From positions 1 through 64,000 of the forward strand of contig NZ_JAASAD010000013.1 of NCBI RefSeq assembly GCF_012726175.1: 64,000 nt of DNA, written 5' to 3'. Shown in pieces: positions 17,953-26,271 of this stretch. The notes beneath the pieces are model-generated. The model was not told where the DNA came from. It saw only the letters and a list, made by a program, of their open reading frames with translations, and did no database searches. The position numbers and the translations under genes are program-made. Source of the stretch: Micromonospora sp. HNM0581 (GTDB lineage Bacteria > Actinomycetota > Actinomycetes > Mycobacteriales > Micromonosporaceae). How positions within the stretch are numbered: position 1 is the stretch's first letter; the number at the start of each line of letters is the position of its first letter.

Positions 17953-18741
17953 TCAGCCGAAGAGGCCGCGACGTTGCAGCGACTGGCGGAGCCAGCCGTC
18001 GAGCTGAGCGGTGAAGTCGGCGTCGGCCGCCGAGGCGTGCTCGACGGCGAAGCGACCGAAGACGTCGCGGCCCTCGGTGAAAAGCCCGCCCCGCTTGTCC
18101 AGTTCCAGTACCACCTGCACCTGCCGGGGGTCGGTCACGAAGGTGACCTCCAACTGCTTCATCGCCCCCGCGTACTGCGGTGGCGGATAGAACTCGATCT
18201 CCTGGTAGAACGGCAGCGTCTGGTGGACACCGTAGATGTGCCCGCGCTCCACATCGGCTCGCGAGAACCGGAAACCGAGCCTCAGCAGCGCCTCCAACAG
18301 TCGCTCCTGGGCCGGCAGCGGATGCACCGCCACCGCGTCCAGGTCACCCTTGTCCACGGCACGGGCCACTTCCAGTTCGGTACGCAGACCCATCGTCATA
18401 CCGTGCAGGTGCTGCCCGTACAGCTCGGTGAGCGGGGTCTCCCACGGCACGTCGAACCGGAACGGGATGTCGTAACGCTGTCCCGCCTCCAGCCGGAACG
18501 GACCGGTGACCTGCTGGCGTTGGAACTCCTGATTGGTGGTGTACTCGTTGTCGCCGCTCTCCACCTCCACCCGGGTAAGCAGTCCCAGGGCCACGTAGGA
18601 CACGTCGACCCCGTGGTCACCACCGGTGACCGCGATGCTGCCCTCCAGGTGGCCGCCCGGCCGGCAGTTCGGGTTCGACAGCACCGTCTCCACCGACGGG
18701 CCACCGACCCCCATCGCCTGCATGAGCCGCTTGAACACCAC
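17953..18741 (-). CDS. SpoOM (Spo0M) arrestin-like protein
   Basis: A 262-residue protein of the SpoOM family, an arrestin-like all-beta fold. It begins MVFKRLMQAMGVGGPSVETV and shows GGHLEGSIAVTGG, DVSYVALGLLTRVEVE and IPFRFDVPWETPLT. In Bacillus, Spo0M is a sporulation-control protein with an ill-defined role; in Micromonospora-type organisms sporulation also occurs, but equivalence is inference. GTG start with GGAGG eight bases upstream. A second, more divergent family member sits at 47570-48499. Convergent with dtd. Confidence 0.85.
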   Translation of the reverse strand: MVFKRLMQAMGVGGPSVETVLSNPNCRPGGHLEGSIAVTGGDHGVDVSYVALGLLTRVEVESGDNEYTTNQEFQRQQVTGPFRLEAGQRYDIPFRFDVPWETPLTELYGQHLHGMTMGLRTELEVARAVDKGDLDAVAVHPLPAQERLLEALLRLGFRFSRADVERGHIYGVHQTLPFYQEIEFYPPPQYAGAMKQLEVTFVTDPRQVQVVLELDKRGGLFTEGRDVFGRFAVEHASAADADFTAQLDGWLRQSLQRRGLFG

Positions 18742-18994
18742 TGATGCCTCCGTTGCTCGATCGCCCGCACCCGGGCTGGTGAGCCGGCCCTACAGCCGAC
18801 CGCTGGCACCGTAACCGGCCCCGACAAGCCGAGCCGACCGAACCGCCGGGTCACCCCGCGCCGAGTACCGACTCAGCGACTGTCGGTTCCCCGATCGCCT
18901 CACTCCCGTTTCACGCCCCGACCGCCAAGCTGTTTGTCACCGGCGGAACTGGCCGGCGGACACGGCACGGACGTGGACACGGGGAGAAACTGGA

Positions 18995-20002
<1,008 letters not shown>

Positions 20003-20012
20003 GGCGAGCTTC

Positions 20013-20056
20013 CCGCCTATCGGTCCCCGGCGGTACCGCCGGGGACCGATAGGCGG
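20013..20056. terminator. 44-bp perfect palindrome, bidirectional terminator
   Basis: Arms 20013-20034 and 20035-20056 are exact complements (22 bp) with no loop bases. It starts ten bases after the stop of the rightward sigma gene and lies 31 bases past the stop of the convergent leftward acetyltransferase gene. As RNA a small terminal loop must open. It is among the strongest hairpins in the window. Confidence 0.85.
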
Positions 20057-20087
20057 TTACGCGAAGCTGTCGTGGTCGCCTTTCCTT

Positions 20088-22646
20088 TCACAAGCGGCGG
20101 GGGCCGGTGTCGGGTCGGGGGACGTCGGCCGAGCCGACCCGCACGTCCGCGTGCAGTACCGACAGACCATCGGGCCGGGCGAGCACCGGATTCAGCGTCA
20201 CCGCCCGGACCCGGGGCTGTTCGTCGGCGAGGCGACCGACCCGCAGCAGCAGGTCGGCCAGAGCGGCACGGTCGACAGGTGCGGCCCCGCGATGACCACG
20301 GAGCAGAGGGGCCGCCCGGGGCGCGTCGACAAGCTCGGCGGCGTCCCGGTCGGTCAACGGTACGGCCCGCCACGCCCGGTCGCCGAGTAGTTCCGTGGCG
20401 ACCCCACCCAGACCGAAACCGACCACCGGGCCGAACGCCGGATCCTCGACCAGTTCCACCACGCAGGCCACCCCCGGCGGCACCATCGGCTGCACCAGGA
20501 CGTCGGCGCCGAAGGTGGCCACCAGCTCCGTACCGGCGCGACGCACGGCGACGGAGTCTGGCAAATCGAGGCGGACCGCACCAAGGTCGAGGCGATGCCG
20601 TAGCCCCGCTGCGGCGGCCTTGAGCGCCACCGGGAATCCGAGCCGGGCGGCAACCTCGACGGCCTCGTCGACCGTGCCGGCCGGCACCGACTCGACCACG
20701 TCGATGCCGTAGGCGGCCAGCAACGCCGTCACGTCGGTGTCGCCGGCACGTAGCGCCGCCTGTGCCGCAGCAGCGTCGATGTCGGGAAGTTCCGGGGACG
20801 CTCCGGTTGGCCGGCGAAGCCACTGTGCGTACGCGGTGACCCGAGCCAGTGCCCGCACCGCCTCCTCAGCGCTCGGGTAGGAGGGCATCCCGGCCGGTGC
20901 ACCGCCGACGAGGAAGGTGGCCACCGTCGGCTTGCCGCCGGACAGGGCTGCGGGCAGAGCCGCGGTGAGGTCGGCTTCGGTGCCGGTGAACTGGCCGGGC
21001 AGCGGCGGAGCGAAGAGCGCCACCAGTGCGTCGACCGCGTCGTCGGCGGCGGAGACCGCCAGTGCGTCGGCGAACTCGGCCGCGCTGGCCCTCGGCCCGA
21101 CGTCCCGCGGGTAGCCGTCGGCGACGGTGAGCCCCTGGGCCGCGCAGGCAGTCGCCGCCAGCCCGGTCAGCGCCGAGGAGTTGCCCACCACGCCGACCCG
21201 GTCACCGGTTGGCAGCGGCTGGTTGGCCAACAGCACCCCGACGTCGAGCAGTTCGCTGACGGTGTCCACCCTGATCACTCCGGACTGAGCGAACAACGCG
21301 CTGACCGCGGTGGCATCCGGGCCGGTCAGATCAGCCGGGCCAGCCGGACGGGCGGGTGAGGCCAATGCCACGACCGGCTTGTCGCGGCCGATCCGCCGGG
21401 CCAGCCGGGCGAACTTGCGCGGGTTACCGAAGGTCTCCAGGTACAGCATGATCACGTCGGTGCCGGGGTCGTCCCGCCAGTACTGCAACAGGTCGTTACC
21501 GGAGATGTCGGCCCGGTTGCCGGCCGAGACGAAGCTGGACAGACCGAGCCCACGCCGGTCCGCCTCGGCCAGCAGCGCCACACCGAACGCGCCGGACTGA
21601 CTGAAGATGCCCACCCGCCCCGGCACCGGCAGGCGCGGGGCGAGAGTGGCGTTGAGGCGTACCGCCGGGTCGGTGTTGGCCACCCCCAGACAGTTCGGGC
21701 CGATCACCCGCATGCCCGCAGCGTGGGCCGCGCGGACGAGGGCCCGCTGCGAAGCGGCACCGTCGACACCGGCCTCGGCGAAGCCTGCGGAGATCACCAC
21801 CAGGCCGTGTGTCCCGGCCGCCGCGGCGTCGGCGACGACCGCTGCCGCGGCGGCCGGGGGCACCGCCACCACCGCCAGGTCGACCGGCAGCCCGGCGTCG
21901 ACCGCCGACCGGTACGCGGGCAGACCGGCCACCCGTACGGCGGCCGGGTGCACCGGAACCACCGACCCGGTGAACCCGCCGTCGCGCAGGTGGCCGAGCA
22001 CCGCCGCCCCTACGCCTTGACCGGTGGCACTGGCACCGTAGACGGCGACGCCACGTGGGGCGAGCAGCCGGGCGATGGACCGTGCCTCGGTACGGTGTTC
22101 CCGGCCGCGCTGCACCTCGAGGGTCGCCTCGGTGGGGATGATCGGGAAGCTGAGGTGCACCACCCCGTCGGCGAACTGACGCTGGATCTGGTAACCGAAG
22201 TCGGCGAAGACCCGCAGCATCTGCCCGTTGGCCGGAAGTACCTCGGCCACGAAGTTGACGATTCCGGCCCGTCGCGCGGCGTCGGCGAGATGCTCCATCA
22301 GCACCGAGCCGATGCCCCGCCCCTGGTAGGCGTCCTCGACGACGAATGCCACCTCGGCGTCGGGCCCGGCCGGGCCGAGCCGTTCGTACCGGCCCACGGC
22401 GACGATCCGGTCGCCGGCCGAGATGACGAACGCCTCCCGGTCGCGGTGGTCGACGTTGACGAAGCGGTGCAGATCCCGCTCCGGGATCCGTGGGTACGGC
22501 GAGAAGTAGCGTAGGTAGCGGGTGCGCTCGGAGAACCGGGAGTGCATGGCCACGATCTCGGGCGCGTCGGATGGATCGATCGGCCGCAACTGGACGGTGC
22601 TGCCGTCGCTGAGCAACACGTCCACGGCTGGTTCGGCTGTGGTCAC
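20088..22646 (-). CDS. GNAT acetyltransferase fused to NDP-forming acyl-CoA synthetase-like protein
   Basis: An 852-residue multidomain protein. The N-terminal GNAT domain (about 1-165) shows RTRYLRYFSPYPRIPERDL and GRGIGSVLMEHLADAARR (acetyl-CoA loop). It is followed by a CoA-binding Rossmann domain (GVAVYGASATGQGVGAAVLG), succinyl-CoA-ligase-like domains (GPNCLGVANTDPAVR, IFSQSGAFGVALL) and a C-terminal ATP-grasp-like domain (ending PVVGFGLGGVATELLGD). The Pat/PatZ-type protein lysine acetyltransferases have these same parts, often with a degenerate ligase half that senses acyl-CoA; here the GNAT is N-terminal, as in several actinobacteria. It follows the AcuC-type deacetylase gene by 28 bases on the same strand, which supports a role in reversible protein acetylation. 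Confidence 0.88.
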   Translation of the reverse strand: MTTAEPAVDVLLSDGSTVQLRPIDPSDAPEIVAMHSRFSERTRYLRYFSPYPRIPERDLHRFVNVDHRDREAFVISAGDRIVAVGRYERLGPAGPDAEVAFVVEDAYQGRGIGSVLMEHLADAARRAGIVNFVAEVLPANGQMLRVFADFGYQIQRQFADGVVHLSFPIIPTEATLEVQRGREHRTEARSIARLLAPRGVAVYGASATGQGVGAAVLGHLRDGGFTGSVVPVHPAAVRVAGLPAYRSAVDAGLPVDLAVVAVPPAAAAAVVADAAAAGTHGLVVISAGFAEAGVDGAASQRALVRAAHAAGMRVIGPNCLGVANTDPAVRLNATLAPRLPVPGRVGIFSQSGAFGVALLAEADRRGLGLSSFVSAGNRADISGNDLLQYWRDDPGTDVIMLYLETFGNPRKFARLARRIGRDKPVVALASPARPAGPADLTGPDATAVSALFAQSGVIRVDTVSELLDVGVLLANQPLPTGDRVGVVGNSSALTGLAATACAAQGLTVADGYPRDVGPRASAAEFADALAVSAADDAVDALVALFAPPLPGQFTGTEADLTAALPAALSGGKPTVATFLVGGAPAGMPSYPSAEEAVRALARVTAYAQWLRRPTGASPELPDIDAAAAQAALRAGDTDVTALLAAYGIDVVESVPAGTVDEAVEVAARLGFPVALKAAAAGLRHRLDLGAVRLDLPDSVAVRRAGTELVATFGADVLVQPMVPPGVACVVELVEDPAFGPVVGFGLGGVATELLGDRAWRAVPLTDRDAAELVDAPRAAPLLRGHRGAAPVDRAALADLLLRVGRLADEQPRVRAVTLNPVLARPDGLSVLHADVRVGSADVPRPDTGPRRL

Positions 22647-22674
22647 CTCGGACGGCCCTCCCCTACCGGCTCAG

Positions 22675-23856
22675 TCAGTCACGCGGATCGTGGGGATCGA
22701 GGCCGAGCAGCGGGAAAACCGCCCTGCGGGTCGCCGCGACGGCTCGGTCCACGGGGCTCGGCTCCCCCGTCGGCTGCCACGGTTCGTACCCCGGGTCGAC
22801 GTCGTCGGTCATCCGTAGCGGCACGTCGAAGCCGGGCCGCCGGGCCGCGGCCAGTTGCCGCCAGGCGGGCGGGGTCAGCGTCGCCGGGTCCAGCGGCAGG
22901 CCGGTGGCCACCGCAAGTAGGTGCGTCCAGGCTCGGGGAACCACCTCGACCAGGGCGTACCCGCCACCGCCGGTGGCCACCCACCGTCCGTCGCAGAGTT
23001 CGTCGGCCAGCGCCCGCAGCGCGAGGTAGGTGACGCGCTGCCCGTCCACCGTCAGGTGCAGGTCGGCGAGGGGGTCGCTTCGGTGGGCGTCCGCCCCGCA
23101 CTGGGTGAACAGCAGTTGTGGGCGGAACGCCCGCAGCACCGACGGTACGACCGCGTGGAAGGCACGCTGCCAGCCGGCGTCGTCGGTGCCGGGCGGCAAC
23201 GGGATGTTGACCGCGGTACCCGCAGCGTTCGGACCGCCGGTCTCGTCCGGGAAGCCGGTGCCCGGGAACAGGGCGAGCGGGGTCTCGTGCAGGCTGACGG
23301 TCAGTACCCGGGGGTCGTCCCAGAAGATCTGCTGTACGCCGTCACCGTGATGCACGTCGACGTCGACGTACGCGACGCGCTCGGCGCCCAGGTCGAGCAG
23401 GCGGGCGATGGCCACCGCCGGGTCGTTGTAGACGCAGAATCCGGCAGCCCGGGCGGGCATGGCGTGGTGCAGGCCGCCGGCGACGTTCACCGCCCGTCGG
23501 GCCGTACCCCGCCACACGGCCTCGGCTGCGGTCACGCTCGCTCCGGCGACAAGCGCGCTGGACTCGTGCATCCGGTCGAATACGGGATTGTCCGAAGTGC
23601 CCAGACCGAACCCGGCGAAGAGCGGGTCGCGGGGCGCGATCCGGACGGCGTCCAGGTAACGCGGGTCGTGTACCCGGGTGAGCAGGGCATCGTCGGCGGG
23701 TGCCGGCGCCACCAGCCGCACCCCGGCCCGTTGCAGGACGCCCAGTTCCCGCGCCAGGGCGATGGTCAACTCCACCCGGACCGGATCGAGTGGGTGGTCA
23801 CCGAGGTCGTAGGCGAGCAGCGACTCGTCCCACACCACCACCGTGTCGTCGGACAT
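22675..23856 (-). CDS. acuC: AcuC-type acetoin utilisation / histone-deacetylase family protein
   Basis: A 393-residue Zn-dependent class I/II deacetylase-like protein. The active-site landmarks are visible: GLHHAMPARAAGFCVYND (catalytic His pair), YVDVDVHHGDGVQQIF (metal-binding Asp and His) and FTQCGADAHRSDPLA (second metal Asp). In Bacillus and Streptomyces, AcuC proteins remove acetyl groups from acetyl-CoA synthetase lysines. Immediately downstream on the same strand is the GNAT/acyl-CoA-synthetase protein, so writer and eraser are in one probable operon. C-terminus carries an actinobacterial extension of about 60 residues. Confidence 0.9.
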   Translation of the reverse strand: MSDDTVVVWDESLLAYDLGDHPLDPVRVELTIALARELGVLQRAGVRLVAPAPADDALLTRVHDPRYLDAVRIAPRDPLFAGFGLGTSDNPVFDRMHESSALVAGASVTAAEAVWRGTARRAVNVAGGLHHAMPARAAGFCVYNDPAVAIARLLDLGAERVAYVDVDVHHGDGVQQIFWDDPRVLTVSLHETPLALFPGTGFPDETGGPNAAGTAVNIPLPPGTDDAGWQRAFHAVVPSVLRAFRPQLLFTQCGADAHRSDPLADLHLTVDGQRVTYLALRALADELCDGRWVATGGGGYALVEVVPRAWTHLLAVATGLPLDPATLTPPAWRQLAAARRPGFDVPLRMTDDVDPGYEPWQPTGEPSPVDRAVAATRRAVFPLLGLDPHDPRD

Positions 23857-23943
23857 CTGCCAATGGTCGCACGGGGGCAGGTCGGCGGCCCGGCGACCGG
23901 CTCGCCGGGGGTGAGTTGACGGCGAGCTGACCCGCTCGGCGGG

Positions 23944-24807
23944 TCAGGCGTCGGGTGGCACCGCCGTCAGGCCGGTGACCACCGGTCGGTCCGGGTCGGC
24001 GACCCAGTTGCTCCAGGAGCCGACATAGAGCGCGGCGTCCGTGCGGCCGGCCAGGTGCAGCGCGAGCACGGCCTGGGCCGCGGTCACGCCCGAGCCGCAG
24101 TACGCCCCGACGGGTACCTCGTCGGTCACGCCGGCCGTCTCGAAGCGGTTCCGCAGGGTCTCGCCGGCCGGGAAGCGGCCCTGGCTGACGTACTCGGGTG
24201 CGGGCAGGTTCACCGCGCCCGGGATGTGACCGGCGACCGGGTCGATAGGTTCGTGCTCACCCCGGTAACGCGGTGCGGCCCGTACATCGATCAGGACACC
24301 GTCCCCGGCCGCCAGACGGGCGGCAGCGGCGGCGTCCAGCACCGGCAGGGCCCCGGGTTCCACTGTCACGTCGCCCGGCGCCACGGCGGGTTGGTCGGTG
24401 CCCACCGGGAGGCCGGCAGCCGTCCAAGCCGGGTAGCCGCCGTGCAGCAGCCGGACCGGTCGGTGCCCCGCCCAGCGAAGCGTCCACCAGGCCCGGGCCG
24501 CGGACATCCCGTCGCCGCCGTCGTACACCACCACCGGATGAGCGGCCCGTACGCCGGCCGCGCGCAACGCCGCCTGCAGTGCGGCCGGTTCGGGGAGCGG
24601 GTGCCGTCCGGCCGGGCCGGGTGGGCCACAGAGCACGGTGTCGAGGTCGACGAAGATCGCACCCGGTAGGTGCCCGGCCAGGTAGTCGTCCCGCCCGGGC
24701 GATCCGACCAGACGCCATCGCACGTCCAGCAGGGTGGGCGGGTCCTCGCCGTCGAGCTCGGCGGCGAGCCGCCCTGCCTCGACCAGAAGTGTTTCGGTGG
24801 CGGACAT
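23944..24807 (-). CDS. Sulfurtransferase (two rhodanese domains)
   Basis: A 287-residue tandem-rhodanese protein of the thiosulfate / 3-mercaptopyruvate sulfurtransferase kind. The inactive N-terminal domain has LLDVRWRLVGSPGRDDYLAG, and the catalytic C-terminal domain has LIDVRAAPRYRGE and the active-site loop YCGSGVTAAQAVLAL. CGSGVTA favours mercaptopyruvate as sulfur donor over thiosulfate (whose loops are more basic), but this is inference. ATG at 24807 chosen because the 33 residues before it overlap the divergent ideR promoter region. Divergent from ideR with 97 bases between starts. Confidence 0.88.
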   Translation of the reverse strand: MSATETLLVEAGRLAAELDGEDPPTLLDVRWRLVGSPGRDDYLAGHLPGAIFVDLDTVLCGPPGPAGRHPLPEPAALQAALRAAGVRAAHPVVVYDGGDGMSAARAWWTLRWAGHRPVRLLHGGYPAWTAAGLPVGTDQPAVAPGDVTVEPGALPVLDAAAAARLAAGDGVLIDVRAAPRYRGEHEPIDPVAGHIPGAVNLPAPEYVSQGRFPAGETLRNRFETAGVTDEVPVGAYCGSGVTAAQAVLALHLAGRTDAALYVGSWSNWVADPDRPVVTGLTAVPPDA

Positions 24808-24904
24808 GGCGCCAGTCAACACCATGAGTGACATGCCCGAGGGTTCGGCGACGGACTCCGGGATCCGGGAGGGTACCATCGACGTCTGGAGGGCCGCTGA
24901 CACC

Positions 24905-25594
24905 ATGAAGTCTCACGACCTGGTCGATACGACCGAAATGTACCTGCGCACGATCCTCGAACTCGAGGAAGAGGGCGTGCCTCCACTGCGCGCCCGCATC
25001 GCCGAGCGTCTGCACCAGAGCGGTCCCACGGTCAGTCAGACCGTAGCCCGGATGGAACGCGACGGCCTGCTCACTGTCGAAGGTGACCGGCACCTCAGCC
25101 TCACCGAGCAGGGGCGCAGCACCGCCGTCTCGGTGATGCGCAAGCACCGGCTCGCCGAGCTACTGCTCGTCAACGTGATCGGCATGCCCTACGAGGAGGC
25201 CCACGAGGAGGCCTGTCGCTGGGAGCACGTGATGAGCGACGCGGTGGAGAAGCGGGTCTACGACCTGCTGAACCGTCCGACTCGGTCGCCGTACGGCAAC
25301 CCGATTCCGGGCCTGGACGACTGGGGCTCACCCGGTCAGCCCGAACCCGAGGCCACCGACATCGAACGCAATCTGGCCTTCCCGGGTCTGACCGGAACGG
25401 TCATCGTCCGGCGAATCTGCGAGAGCGTGCAGACCGACGCGGAGGTGCTCCGACAACTACACGCCGCTGGTGTCGACCCGGGCGCCAAGGTGACGGTGGC
25501 GCAGGAGCGGGATGCCGTCTCGATCGACCGTTCCGGCGAGAGTGTCCGACTGCCCCGCGAAATCGCCTCCCGGGTTTTCGTCGCCGCCGCCTGA
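24905..25594 (+). CDS. ideR: Iron-dependent transcriptional regulator (DtxR family)
   Basis: A 229-residue metalloregulator with the full three-domain layout. The N-terminal winged helix opens DLVDTTEMYLRTILELEEEG and contains the recognition helix SGPTVSQTVARMERDGLL. The dimerisation/metal domain follows (RHRLAELLLVNV, EEAHEEACRWEHVMSDAVEKRV, with the metal-site Cys, His and Glu), then an SH3-like C-terminal domain (from about residue 150). With Fe(II) bound, IdeR represses iron uptake and activates storage genes. ATG 10 bases after GGAGGG. Length matches mycobacterial and streptomycete IdeR. Confidence 0.95.
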   Translation: MKSHDLVDTTEMYLRTILELEEEGVPPLRARIAERLHQSGPTVSQTVARMERDGLLTVEGDRHLSLTEQGRSTAVSVMRKHRLAELLLVNVIGMPYEEAHEEACRWEHVMSDAVEKRVYDLLNRPTRSPYGNPIPGLDDWGSPGQPEPEATDIERNLAFPGLTGTVIVRRICESVQTDAEVLRQLHAAGVDPGAKVTVAQERDAVSIDRSGESVRLPREIASRVFVAAA

Positions 25595-25610
25595 GCACGA
25601 CGCCACCGCG

Positions 25611-25850
25611 TCAGTCCACGTACGGACAGTGTCGGCAGCCTCGGCCGCAGCATGTGCCGCGCCGGGCCAGGAACCCGGCCGTGAGGACGAACAGCTCGGT
25701 CTCCGGGTCGAGGTAGCCGGCGTCGCCTGCAGCCAGGGCTGCGGCATGCTCGGTGAGGATGTGCTGTCGCCGAGGATGATCAAACGGCAACCGGGTCGGA
25801 TGCGGCTCGGTCAACGGCCGTGCCGCCAGGGGTCGTCGTTCTCCGCTCAT
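25611..25850 (-). CDS. DUF5522 small Cys-rich protein
   Basis: A 79-residue protein with the DUF5522 signature: HPRRQHILTEHAAALAAGDAG, LDPETELFVLTAGFL and the C-terminal GTCCGRGCRHCPYVD. The four clustered Cys may bind metal. Function unknown; small proteins of this type occur across bacteria. The stop lies 16 bases beyond the convergent ideR stop. The ATG at 25850 begins the conserved part; a frame extending to 26306 has no family similarity. Confidence 0.75.
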   Translation of the reverse strand: MSGERRPLAARPLTEPHPTRLPFDHPRRQHILTEHAAALAAGDAGYLDPETELFVLTAGFLARRGTCCGRGCRHCPYVD

Positions 25851-25870
25851 CAGCGTCAGTCTAGGTTTCA

Positions 25871-26024
25871 CCAGGCGGCGCACCGTACGCCGGTCACCTA
25901 CACCCGCCGGGCCTGCCGCACCGACCATGTGCCGGCGATCCGGGCCGACCTGCTGCGCCGGCTGGGCCACGACACCGAACGCGCTTGCCTCGCCATCGGT
26001 CGCGACGAGCCCGGCGCACCCTGA
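25871..26024 (+). pseudogene. Possible gene remnant (coding-like fragment)
   Basis: About 50 codons read in one rightward frame (residues like YTRRACRTDHVPAIRADLLRR and ACLAIGRDEP) show strongly G/C third positions, as in real genes here, and end at a TGA. No good start or complete domain exists because the frame runs into the 5' end of the DUF5522 gene. Downstream, 26049-26226 is another short open frame with an imperfect direct repeat (CCGGTGTGGAAACGGAA and CCGGTGGAACGGAAACGGAA). I cannot name a parent gene. Confidence 0.3.
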
Positions 26025-26226
26025 CGACGTCCGGGCCGTCGCCAACTGTTGGAACGCGATGAGACCACGCTCGTCACCACCGCCAAGGTAGAAGAACCTC
26101 CGGTGTGGAAACGGAACAGGGCGCCCGTGCGTGAACCCCCGGTGGAACGGAAACGGAAGGACTTCGCAGACTTCCGCCAGCGCGGCCGTGACCACGCCTT
26201 CCGGCGGTTGGGAGCAAGGGGAACAG

Positions 26227-26258
26227 CGAGCCCCGGGCGGCGATCCGCCCGGGGCTCG
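26227..26258 (-). terminator. Hairpin terminator of nrdR-nrdJ
   Basis: 14-bp perfect arms (CGAGCCCCGGGCGG at 26227-26240; complement at 26245-26258) with a CGAT loop, 14 bases after the stop of the leftward ribonucleotide reductase gene. Confidence 0.85.
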
Positions 26259-26271
26259 TCGCGTACCCGGA

